Of a stretch of DNA of 64,000 nucleotides, positions 45,827-57,800 are shown in pieces. The position numbers were made by a program, and so were the translations under genes. Origin of the DNA: Progne subis subis (taxonomy: Eukaryota > Chordata > Aves > Passeriformes > Hirundinidae); contig JAKJHU010001342.1 of assembly GCA_022316685.1 (NCBI GenBank), positions 16,143-80,142 on the forward strand. Reading direction: 5' to 3'. The notes beneath the pieces are model-generated. The model was not told where the DNA came from, did not search any database, and saw nothing but the letters and a program-made list of their open reading frames with translations. Numbering within the stretch: the first letter of the stretch is position 1; each line of letters opens with the position of its first letter.

Positions 45827-48800
45827 CTGTTGCGAGGCAACAGCGCGGTTACGCCGCAGCGTCGCCCACCCGCTGCCGCCGATGGGCCCGCAGCAAGGTG
45901 TTGTCCCCTCCCGCGGTGGCACTGGGCACACGGGTTGCTGGCACCAGTGGGTCATGGACCTCGGTCTGGTCGCCCCCGGGTCTCCGTACCGGTGACCTCA
46001 CCAGCTCCGGAATGTGGGAACTGGTGTCTACTGGGAGGACCCAGCGAGTGGTTGGATGCCAATGGCCCCACCAGTTCTGATAGGTGGGAACTGGTGACTG
46101 CTGGGGGGACCGCTCAGCATCCCCATGCCAGATGTGATCCCCCAGTGAGTGTATGGGATCCCACAGTGAGAATAGCCCTGGGACCCTCCGTGCAGTGCCA
46201 GTGACCCCGTCAGATCCAGTGTGTGGGAACTGATGGTTATTGGGAAAACCTCAGTGAGCATCTGAGATCCAGCCCTGGGACTCAGTGTCAATGTGTATGT
46301 GTGTGTTTCCACGTGTGGAGGAGCTTGTGGATACTAGGAGGACCCCAGTGAGTGGCTGGGATGTGGGCCAGCCCTGGAACCCGCCAGTCTTGGTGCCAGT
46401 GTCTCCTCAGATTTGGAGTGATGAGGTTGAACCAAGCTAGTTGAGCAGTCCTGGGAGCCACCTCAATGTTGTTGCCAGCCCAGGGGACACAGGGACAGTG
46501 GAAGGTCTGGCTGGGGACCGTGGCATCAGTGGCATCATCTCAAGGCACCAGTGGTGCCTGACGAAGGGGTTAGGTCATCCAGCTGGGTACCAGAGGAGGG
46601 GCTTGGCAGGGGCCCCTGTCCCCAAGGAGCCCGGAAATGCCCATGTCCCCAAGCAGGCAGTGATCTTGACCCCAGATGTGTAGTCAGAGGTCTTGTCCCC
46701 AAGCAGGTGAATGTGATCTTGTTCCAAGGGAGGCGGGAGATGTCCCAGGTAGAGGGGGATCCTGTCCCAAAGCAGGGAAAAGCGTCTGTGTTCCCAAGCA
46801 GGCAAAGACAACCCTGTCCCCAAGGAGCCAGAAGATTCCCATGTCCACAAGAGCCCAGAGCAGGACCCTGTCCCCAAGGAGATGCCCGTGTCCCCGAGCC
46901 AGCAGAAATGTTCTTGTCCCCAAGGAGGTTCTCAAGGATCCTGTCCCCATGCAGGGGAAAGTGATCTGGTCCCCAGGGATCCGGAGGATGGCCATGTTCC
47001 CGAGCAGGCTGGCAGCAAGCAGAGAGCACTCCTTGTCCCCAAGCAGTTGAGCGTGGCCATGTCCCCAAGCAGGCAGAGAGGATCCTGTTCCTGAGTAGCT
47101 GGAAGATGTGCATGTCCCTGCGCTGGCAGAAACGATCTTGCCCCAAGGAGCCAGGAGATGCTCTTTCCCCCAAGCAGGCAGAAGTGGCAGAAGGGGTTCC
47201 TGTCCCCAAGGAGTCAGAGGATGCCCATGTCCCCGAGTAAGCTGGCAGTAAGCAGAGAGGGCTACCGTCCCCAGGCTGATGAAAGTGGCCATGTCCCCAA
47301 GCAGGCAGGGATACGCTCTCCCTGAGTAGCCAGAAGATCCCCATGTCCCTGATCAGGCACGAATGAGCTTGTTCCCATGTAGGCACTCGAGGATCCTGTC
47401 CCCGGACAGGGGAGAGTGATCTGGTCCCTGAGGAGCCAGGAGATGCCCACATCCCCAGGAAGGCAGGCAGAAGAGGCAGAAGGGGTTCCCGTCCCCAAGC
47501 AGGCAGAGCCACAGAGAGCCATCGTGTCCCTGCGTAGGCAGAGCATGTGGGAGGAGCAGAGAGCCGGCAGCGAGCACAGGGGCTGGCACGGGTGACAATG
47601 GCAATGCCCTGTAGGCGACGATGTCTGCCTCGAAGGGTGACAGCGCTGCAGGGTTTAACGATGCCCCACAGGGTGCCGCTGATGTCTTGCAGAGTGACAA
47701 CGTCCCACAGGGTGACAGTGCCCCACGGGGTGACAACGCTCCATACGGTGACTGTGTCTCTTGGGGTGACGATGCTCCACAGGGTGATAATGACCCATGG
47801 GGTGACAACGCCCCACGGGGTGACGATGTCCCGTACAGCAATGATGTCCCTTGGGGTGACACGGTGGTCCCAGGGCAGACACTGCAACAACTCTGGCTGC
47901 TGCACAGATCCCAGACACACGCATACACCGTGGGTGCCACCCCCATTGTCACCCCAGGAGTTGGGGCAAAGGGGACCTCCCCTTTGCCCACCCGGCCTTT
48001 TTGGGGTAATTCAACATTTATTTAACACAAGGCAAGGACAAGGAGAGGGTTGGGAATGCAGGGATTTGTCAACACAATGAGGTCATTATCACAGGGGGTG
48101 CCAGGAGCCGGGGACATGCAGGGACACCTTTTTGGTCGTCAGGGAAGGTAAAAGCTAAACTCAAGAACTGACCGGCTCTGGTCCATCTGTAGTGGGCAGC
48201 GAAGTGTCCTGTGTGCTCGCATCCTTCTTCTCCTCCTCTTCCTCCTCCTCCTCGGATCTGCACAAGGAGACAGCCGGTCAGCATCCCCGTCCTAGACGTG
48301 ATTCCACAGGGATGGGGATAGCTGCTGCCGGCTGCTGCCCTCCTGAGGGATGAAAGCCCTGTCAGGGTGAGGCGTGACCTTCATCTCTCTTCTTCATCAG
48401 CATCAATTTATTGCTTGGAAAAGGCAAATCACTAAAAAGCCCCTTAATGCCAAAAAACATCCTTAATGGTTTGAAAAGAGGGATGTGGAAACAGCGTCCC
48501 TGGTCACATAGAATGATGGTGGCATCCCTTACCCGGGCTCCAGCACCCCATCCAGATCCAGGCAGTAGTCGGGAGCTTCGGAGCGCGTCGTCCCGTCCCG
48601 CACCAGCCCCTCACGCAGAGACCGCCCGCCCAGGAGCTCCAGCTGCCAGGCAAGGAGTAAAGGTGTTTAGGGATGGGGGGAGAGACTGCGGCAGGGCAGG
48701 CAGAGGCCTCATCCCGGGCCTTTCTCACCGTTGTCAGCTTCCTGAGGGCGGCAATGCGCTCCTCCCAAGTGGCGGAGGACTTCTCAAAAGCCTCATGCCG

Positions 48801-51800
48801 CTTCAGCAGCTTCTCCACCGCATCCACCGTCTGCCCGTAGTCACTGCTGGCCAGGTAGGGCTCCTGGGCCATGAGCCACGACTCGGCCACCGAGGCGTCG
48901 CGGGAGAACTGGCACACCTCCAGCACTGTGGGAGGGATGGGCAGCGCTCAGCCCCCGGCCACCCGCCCCCGGCGCTGCCGCGCCCCTCCCCGGCACCCCC
49001 GGAGCACTCACGCAGCCGCAGCCGCTCCCAGCGCTGCTCCCACGTCTCCATCATGGCTTTCCTCTTGTCCACCAGCTCCACCAGCTTCACCTTGATCTGT
49101 GAGGGGATGCTCGCTGTTAGGGGGTGGCCCAGACGGCATCACCCCCACCGCCCCCATCCCCGATTCCCTCACCTCTGGTGAGTCCTGGTGCTTGCGCTGC
49201 AGCAGCTTCTTGCCCAGCTCGATGCAGGTGGTGAAGTTCTTCCCCCGAGCATCCACCTCAGCCTTAATTCCCTGGTGGTATTTCATCAGCAGCTCCACTG
49301 AGGAGACATCCCTGAGAGGACACAGAGGCACCAGGGTCAGTGGTACCATCGGTTCCACGTCCCATCCCAGGTGCCCGCTGGGTGCATCCGTACCTGGGTT
49401 TCTCCTGTGTCTCAATCTGCCGGACAGTGCTCTCCATCCAGGAGAGCAGATCCCGTGCCATGCTGAAGAAGCGGTGCTTGTCAGCCGTGTCCACCAGCCG
49501 TGCCCGGCGCCCGCTGCACGCTTCCAGCAGCTCCTGCAGCGCTCGGGACACCTCCTGCTCCTGCTCCTGGATCCCAGCCTCCTTCTCCCCAGCGTAGGCG
49601 GTCTGCAGGCGCGCTGCTGTCTCCCGATACTGCTGCACCTGCATGAACCACGGAACGGCGTGGGTTGGAAGGGACCTCAAAGACCACTGAGCCCAGCCTC
49701 CCACCACGGGTTAGGGACACCTTCCACGAGACCACAGAGAACGCTGAGTGCTGGCATCCGCGTCAGGCTGGAGCCTCACCTGTGCCTCCAGCAGCTGGAG
49801 GTCCCTCTCAAAGGCGCTGTGCATGCGGTGGAAAGCCTCCACCGTGCCAGCATCCTCGCCCAGATCCTGGGGCAGTTCCTGGCGCCGGGTGGCGATGAGG
49901 GCCAGCAGCTCAGCACCGTCATAGAAGTATTTGTGGAGGTCGTGGGAGGCAGCGAGGAGCTGCATGCGGGTGTCGATCAGCTCCAGGAGGTCGGCCCAGC
50001 TCTCGTTCAGCCCGTCCTTCCACTCGGCTATGGTGGCCGCCTCGATGTGCCCCGCGTCAATGAGGTCCTCAATGGTCAGGTTCACCCGGTCCACACGCTC
50101 CTGCCCCACGTTCCCCGTCTCCCGCGCGAACTCACGGAACTTCTCCCGCAGGAGCTGCACGGAGGGAAGAGAGGAGTCAAGTCACACCCCCCTCAAGCCA
50201 CCTGCCGGCGCCGCCACATCCACCCCGTGACCCTCACCATGACATGGTCCAGATCCTGCCCCATCTCCGGGGAGGAAGCAACCACATCGCGCTCGGCAAT
50301 CCACTGCTCCAGCTCTTCCACCTCCCGCTTCAGCTGGAAGAGGTGGGACATGTTCTCCAGGCGCCGGCGGCGCTCCTCGGCCGCCTCCTTTAGCCCCGCG
50401 TAGTGCTTGTCCACCTGGCCCTGCAGCCGGATGATCTGCTCCCTGCGCGGCCCCGGCACACAGACACCCAGTTCTCAGCCACGAACAAATGTCCCCGACC
50501 CAGCCGTGTTGACATCCGGGGGGGTTGGGGCGAAGGACCCGCTCTGTGCTCCCCATATCCTTCTCCACCTCCCTTGCCCCCACTGGAGCAGCTGACACTG
50601 CCAGAGCTCCAGCCAAACCCCCACCCACGCGGCGTTGAGGGCACTGGGGTCGCCCCAAAGGACCGGGGATGCGTGGCGTGGCACCTACCCCTCGGGGTGG
50701 CCAGCAGAGAGCAGCTGCTGCGCCCTCCCCGCCAGCTCCTTGATGGTTTGTCCGTAGTCCTCGATGGAGCGCAGCTGCCGGACGTGTCTCTTCAGCATCA
50801 TCAAGCAGCTCTCCTCATCCTATGGCACGGAAAACATCGGTGCCGTCAGTCAGCTGGCATGGCTGGGGGACAGGGACTAGGGTCTAGACTCAGTGCCTGC
50901 CCTACAGGAATGCCCTGCCTCTGTCTGATGCCACAGGGAGCAATGGTGAGCTCAGTGGGGCACGGCATGGAATGGGATGGATGGCGTGTAACGCCACGGG
51001 AACGACGCGTGAGAGCGGGACACACCACGGTGCATCACACGTGGATGATGTCCAACAGAACAGCGTGGCACAGCCTGGGTCAATGCTGGACATCCCAGCA
51101 AGGCACGGCTCAGCGCAGCACAGACCCGGAGCACCACAGGGAATCGCTCCTCACCTTTGGTTTCTCCTCGGGTCCCATGAAGAGCTCCTGCTCGCTGACC
51201 CAGGCCTCGGCCTCATCGGCATCCAGGTAGTACTGCTGGGCCTCTTCGGCCTCCCGCAGGCGCCGGTGCCGCGCGGCTGCCTCCTCCTGCAGCGTCTCCC
51301 ACAGCGCCCGCAGCTCCCGCGCCTGTGCCGCCAGCTCCGGGCCCGGCTCCTCGCCACTCCCCGCTGCCTCTCCCCGGCTCAGCACCTCACCCAGGCGGGG
51401 GGCATGGCCCGCCAGCTCCTTCTGCAGTGTCTGCCAGCACGAGGGAAGTCGCAGTGAGAGTCACCCACGGGTTGGATCCCAAGGGACCGCCCGGGATGGT
51501 GGCTGCTGCTGCAGGACCCGGGCTCACCTCATTCCTCTTGGTCAGGCGCTGCACGGTTGGGAGGTCGGTGCCGTGATCCGTTGACCTCGCCAGGGAAAGC
51601 CGCTCCTGCACCCACAGCTGCGGGAAGGAGAACACACTGAGCCCCCTGCAGCATCCACAGGTACCCGTCCCCGGCCCCCGCCACAGCAAGGATGCTCACC
51701 GTTTCGTCCTCCAAATCCCGCCCCAGCTGGTACATGGCCTTGGCAGTCTCCAGCTCCTTCCTCTTCCTCTCCAGTGGCTCCAGCAGCTCAAGGACTCGCT

Positions 51801-54800
51801 GCCGGAGCATCTGCTCCTGTCTGGTGGCATCTGGCACGTCCCCAGCACCAGGGGTGCCTTGCCACCCCAGTTCCTCCAGCTCCTTCATCCACGTTCTCAC
51901 TTGCTCCTCCAGTCTCTGGCAGGGCGAATCCATGTGAGTTAGGGATCCGAGCCGAGACGGAGAACCCCAGTCCCATTTGGGAACCAACTCCATCGCCTTG
52001 GACCTCCCACCCCTTCCCAAAGGACCCAGCGAGGTGCCAGCACCCACCGTCAACCTCTTCAGCAGCAGGTTGGTGGCAGTGAGATCCTTGACCTTCTCGG
52101 CGTGGCGCAGCTCCTCCTGCGCCCGCCCCAGCCAGCTCTCCAGCTCCCCGTAGCTCCGGGCGTACAGCGCCGAGCGCTCGGCCTCAAACAGCTGCCGGCC
52201 CTTGTCCTCGGCGGCGCCACGCAGCTCGGCCCAGCGCCGGCGCAGCTCCTCCAGCCGCTGCGTCACCGCCGCGCCGTACTGCGGCTTGCGCGTGGCCAGC
52301 TCCATCCCCTCCTGCGGAAACAGCAGTGGGCACTGCGGCACGGGGACACCCCGCCTGTGCAGCAGGCTGGGAGCATTCCAGAGCCCTGGAATTGTCAATG
52401 TTGGGGAGATGCCTCTCAGGCCGTCGAGTCCAACCATTCCCCCATAACTGCCACGGCCACCACAAATGCGTGTCCCCGAATGCCACACCCACGCAGCTTT
52501 TAAATCCTTCCAGGGTTGGGGATTCTACCACTGCCACGGGCGGTCTTTGCCAGGGCTGCGCAACATTTTCACCGAAGAAATTTTCCCTGCTATCCAATCA
52601 AAACCTGTCCTGGTGCAACTTGAGGCTATTTCCTCTCGTCCTTTCCCTTGTTTCCTGGGAGCAGAGCCCAAGCCCCAACTGGCTGCACCCTCCCTGTCAG
52701 GGAGTTGTAAAGAGCAAGAAGGTCCCCCCCAGCCTTCTTTTCTTCAGGTTGAGCCTCCCAACTTCCTCAGCAATTCCTCATGCTCCAGACCCTTCCCCAG
52801 CTCTGCTCCCCATCTCCGATCACGGTGCTGGCACCCACCGCCTCAATCTTCTCCAGCCAGCTCTGGTTGGGTGCCAGCTCAGCCACGAACGCCTGGTGCC
52901 TCTGCCACTTGCTGTGGAGACCACGGGCTTCTCCATAGGAGACATCCTGAGCCATCAGCATCTTCTCATCCACCCAGGCATCAAACTGCAGGGAAGTGGT
53001 GTCAGTGCTCAGCCGGTGGGGACCCCCCAGGGACGCCCCCCAGCCAGGCTGCGCTCCCACCTCACGGCAGCTCTGCAGGAAGGTCTGCAGGTCGTGGTTG
53101 TCCTGCATCAAACCCGCTGCCTCTTCCACCTTGTCCATGACGGCTCCGTGCCTGGCAGGGAACCACGGATGCGCGACATCAGCCTCGCTGCCCGCACGCT
53201 GCCCACCCACCCGCCAGCCCTGAGCCGGACTCACCGCTCCTGGAGAGTCTGGCACTTCTCGGAGATCTTCTCAGCAAAGATGTTCTCCTCAGCCACCAGC
53301 TTCGTGCCACCGGCCACCACGTCCGGGACCTTCTTGGCATTGCTCTCCACACCAGCACGGAAGTTCTGGAAGCGGTGCAGGGCAGCAGCCGAGCCCTCCA
53401 GCGTGGAGGGCAGCTCCAGGTGGGACAGCGTGTACTCCTGAGAGACACAGCAAGGGATCAGCGCGCAGTCACCCGTTTTCGGGGCACCCACGAGCCGAGA
53501 GACCCGAAGGACATCGCTCGAGCACCCACCTGCTTGGTGAGGAGGATCTCCGCCTGCTTGGTGTCGCGAAGGAACTCCTGGAAGTTGCGGCACTGGGTGA
53601 GGAAGCGCTTCCGAGCCTCTGCCATCTTGCCCAGGGCAGCCCAGCCGTCCTTCACGCCGCCCAGGCGCTGCCGCAGCCCCTCGTATTCGGGGTCCGTCTG
53701 TCCCCCCAGCACCCGCTCCCCCGCCTCCGCCAGGGCCGCGAAGGCTCCCGCGTGCTCCTCGGCATCGCGCTGGGCCGCTTCGTGCCGCTGCAGCATCTCC
53801 TCCGCCTCCCCCAGCGACGCCGGCACCTCGTCGACGGCAGCCACGGCCTTCTGAGCGCCGAAGAGCCACGCCTGGAAGTCATCCAGGTCCTGCAGGAAAG
53901 TCCGGAGCTGCCCGGCTTCCCCCAGGGACGCTGCGCGCTCTGCCAGGGCCGCCTGCAGCTCGTCCCACGCGGACGTGGCCACCGCCAGCTTCTGGGCCAC
54001 CTCCGTGGCCGCCTCGGGCCTCTCCTCGGCCAGGCGCTCGGCTTGGGAGCGCAGGGCGGCCAGGCGGTCCTGGGCCACCGCCAGCTCCCGCTCGATGCCG
54101 TAGAGCTTGCGCTGGGTGGCCAGGACGCCGGCCAGGTCGCGGCCCAGCTCGGCCGTGGCCTCCACCGCCCGCGCTTTGCCCCGCAGCCATTTCTGGGTCT
54201 CCTCAGACTCCAGGTTGTAGTTGAGGAGGCGCAGCGCCGAGCCCACGGCCCGCTGGCGCTCCGACACCAGCTCTCGGAACCGGGCCCACCTGCGGGACAG
54301 AGGCGGGCGATGGCGGGGAGGGCTCCGGGTCGCCGCCTCGCCTCGCCCGCCCGCCCCGGCAGCGCCCGCCGCAGTACCTCTCGTTGAGCTGCTCCCGGCA
54401 CTGCCGGACCTGCGGGCTCCGGGGGTGCCCGCTAGCCAGGAGCCCGTCGGCTGCCTGGTTGACTGCGGCGATCTGGGAAGCCACGGTGTGCATGTCTTGC
54501 TCCAGCCCATCCAACCTGCGGGGATGCCCGGGCTCAGAACAAGCAGCCGCCCAGCACGGGGCACCGGCAGCGCCGCCACGGCAGGGGCTCCTTCCTACCT
54601 GCGCTGCGTCACGTCCAGGTCCTCCAGCGTCTGCGGCACCTCCAGCTCTCCCAGCCAGGTCTCCTTGGAGCCCATCCAGAGGTGGCAGGCGTCGCTCTCC
54701 CCGAAGACAGTGTAAAGATCCAGGGCGTCCTGCAGCTGGCGGCCGCGGCGCTCGGCCAGCGCGGCCGCCTCGGCGTGCAGCTCCCGCAAGGCCGCCAGCC

Positions 54801-57800
54801 GGCTCTGTGCCTCGGGGCCGGCGCGCAGCTCCGCCGGGAAGCCCTCGGCCTGCCGGGCCAGCCTGTCCAGCTGCTCCCGGGCGGCCGCCAGCTCGTCCAG
54901 CAGCTCCTGGTGCTGCCGCAGCAGGACGAGGGTGCGGGATTCGTCCTGGCCCAGCTCCTCGGCGGCCGCCCGCCGGCGGGCATCCTGCAGCCCCTCCGCC
55001 AGCTCCTCCACCTCCGCCTGGAACTGGAAGAAGCCCTCGGCTTCCCGCAGGCCGCGCCGTCGGAACGCCGCCAGCTCCTCCAGCTGCGCCCACAGCGCCC
55101 GCACGGCCGCCCCCCGCTCCCGCAGCCGCTCCGCCGCCCGGCCCGCGGCCGCCAGCCCCTCGCCCACCGCCAGCGTCTGCTCCAGCCGCCCGCCCCGGCT
55201 CCGCATCTCGGCCTCGAAGGCAGCGTGCCGGCGCTGGAGCAGCAGCACGCCCGGCAGGTCCTTCCCGAAGTCCAGGGAGGAGTAGAGCTGCTCCTGCTCC
55301 TTGATCCAGCTCTCTGCCTCGTCCAGCTCCCACAGGCAGGTCCAGAGGGAGCGGGATTGCTCCAGCAAGGCTCTCCTCCGCGCTGCCAGTACTTGCAGCT
55401 CTCGCCGGCACATCTCCAGGTGGCTGACGCGGTCCTGGATGACTTTGGGGTCGCAGGGACGATAGCCTGGGCAGGGAGCAAGGGGGGATGCTCGTCAGTA
55501 CAGTGTCCCGCTTTCCCCTGGCCACGCCGGGGATGCGGGGGTGTCCTGGCGCACCTACCCTCAGCCTCAGCGAAGCGGAGGGCGGCCGCGCTGATAGTCC
55601 GGGTCTTCTCTGCCTGTACAGCCATGTCAGCCTCCAGCAGACGGTGGGTCTGCAGCAGCTCCTCCGCTTCCAGGAGGTGCTTCCCAGATTCGGGAGATGC
55701 CAGCTTCACCTGTACAAGACCCTCAGCCGTTACCCACTGACACCCAAAACTCAGCTCCAGCACCCCAACTTCTCACCTCCCTCCCCAGTGAACTCCCACC
55801 AACACCTGGTGGGACAAAGACACCTCGCCCATGGCACCACACCCAATGCCCAGAGCTCACCTTGACCTCATCCATCCAGTCGATGCAATGGAGCATCTCC
55901 TGGAAGAGGTGCTGCAGGGTGAGGTTCATCTCCAGGCGCTGGCGCCGGGCAGCCAGCAGCTCCAGGAGCTGCTCCCAGAGCCGCAGGATGTTGTCCTTCC
56001 GCCCGTTGATGCGCTGGATGTCATGGTAGCCTTCCAGCTCCAGCTCCTTGGCCACCGCCTCAATGGCCTGCACCCTCTCCCTGTAGGCGGCCGTGTCCGT
56101 CTCGATGGCCTCGTGCTTCTTCTTGGCTGCCTCCACCGCTGCCAGGTCCTGCCCAAAGTTGTCCTGCCCCGGCACAGAGCCCGTGGTGAGGCTCTGGCGA
56201 GCTCCCCAGGGTGGGGGTCCCCGGGGCAGGTGGTCCCCCTCCTCACCTGGGCCACCAGGCGCTGGTTCTCGCTCAGCCAGGCCTCCCGCATGGCCGCTTT
56301 GCGGTCGAAGCGCCGTGCCAGCTGCTCCAGCTTCTCCTGGCGGATCAGCTCGTTGCGCAGCGCCAGCTCCCGCTCATGCTCCGCTTTCTCCAGCTGCTCC
56401 CAAGCCTGGGGGAAGGCGGCGCTGGACAGGTGGCACCTGTATCCCGCATCCCCCCACCCGTGTCTAGTTCTGCTAGCAAACCCCAGGGTGGCCCCCAGGT
56501 GGAGGAAGACAACCTGCTGTGGGAGGGATCAGTCCTGTCCCAGTATGGATTCAGCATGTTCTGGCACGGACCTGAACTGTCTTAGGAGATGGACTTAAGC
56601 TGCTCCGGGACCCATCCCATCCTGCCCAAGGACCCAAACTGCTTGGCGATAGACCCAGTCTGCCCCAGGAGATGAATTCCGTTTCCCTCAGGAGATGGAC
56701 CTGACTCGACCACAGGAGACAGCCCCCAGCTACCGCAGCAGACAGAGCCCATACCCGGTTGATGTCAGAGACCAGGCGCCCCTCATGTGGAGTGTAGACA
56801 CGCTGGTTGTTGGCCCTCATCCGTGACTGGATGGTGAAGAGCAGCACCTCCAGGTTGCCCTTCTCCTGAAACCTGCCCCAGAGAGAGCTCAGCGTTGGGC
56901 ACCCTTGGGTGCCCCACGCCACCGGGCAGGCACGGGGAGCAGGGGGCTCTTACTTGGGGGGCTTCTCCACGGTGCGGTAGGTGCTGAAGGCTTGCAGCTG
57001 GTGCTGCACGCCGGCCAGCGAGTTGGCGAAGCTGCGGCTGTTGAGGGAGGCAATGGTCTGCTCGATCCAGGTGAGCAGGTCAGACGCCAGGCCCCCATAG
57101 CCCTCGATCATCCGCTCTGTCTCCTTGGCGTGCTCGATGACCTGCGGCGGGGCCGGGGATGAGCACGAGGGGCCGGCACCCCGAGAGAACATCCCCGACC
57201 GCCCCAATGCTGTTCCCTACCTTGCCCAGGCGCCTTCCCTCCACCTCCAGCACCTTCATCTTGGAGAAGTAGTGGTAGAAGGCTACCACGTAGGTGATGA
57301 TGGACTTCTCATCAGGGTTCTCCGTGAACACATCTGCCCGGTGCGAGCGAGAGGCGTCACTCCCGACCCGACCTCGACCCACGTCACAGGCCCCGCAACC
57401 TCCTGAGGTCCCTCCTGTGCCCACCCAGGCCCTTCTTCCCTGTATTGGGAACCTCTCTGTGCTTCACAGAGCCTGGGAATGTCCCAAGGGAAACTGACAG
57501 CAACGGCCTCACCTTCGGGGTCGAGGAGAGGGGTGATGCCCAGGTGCCGCTCTGCCACGCTGAACGCGTGCTCCAGGTTGTGCCGGGCATTGGATTTGGT
57601 AAGGTTTTGGAAGTCGACCAGCTCAGGCCTGGGGACAGAAGGCGCGAGACAGCGGTGACGCTGCTGTTGGGACATCTCTCAGTGCCACTGCCGCCCCAGT
57701 GCCTGCTGCTGTGCCGCCTACCTGTGCCTGTGGATGAGGGCATTGAAGGCCAGCCCGTCCTTCCAGCTTGAGGTGAAGTTGGTGACGTTCACATGGGGGT

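Noticed and set aside
46420..47870. CRISPR-like array
   Set aside because: Units are degenerate with no constant repeat plus unique spacer pattern, and the host is a vertebrate.
46535..47920. 461-codon frame as a protein gene
   Set aside because: It consists of minisatellite units in an SPTB intron and has no recognisable domain; kept only as a finding about the repeat.
49099..50403. 434-codon open frame on the plus strand
   Set aside because: It is the reverse complement of SPTB exons 25-27 plus introns, open only because of GC-rich codons; no homology and no splice logic.
54682..55740. 352- and 306-codon frames on the plus strand
   Set aside because: Antisense shadows of SPTB exon 13; composition is Leu/Gln/Pro- or Ala/Pro/Arg-rich as expected from complementing spectrin helices.
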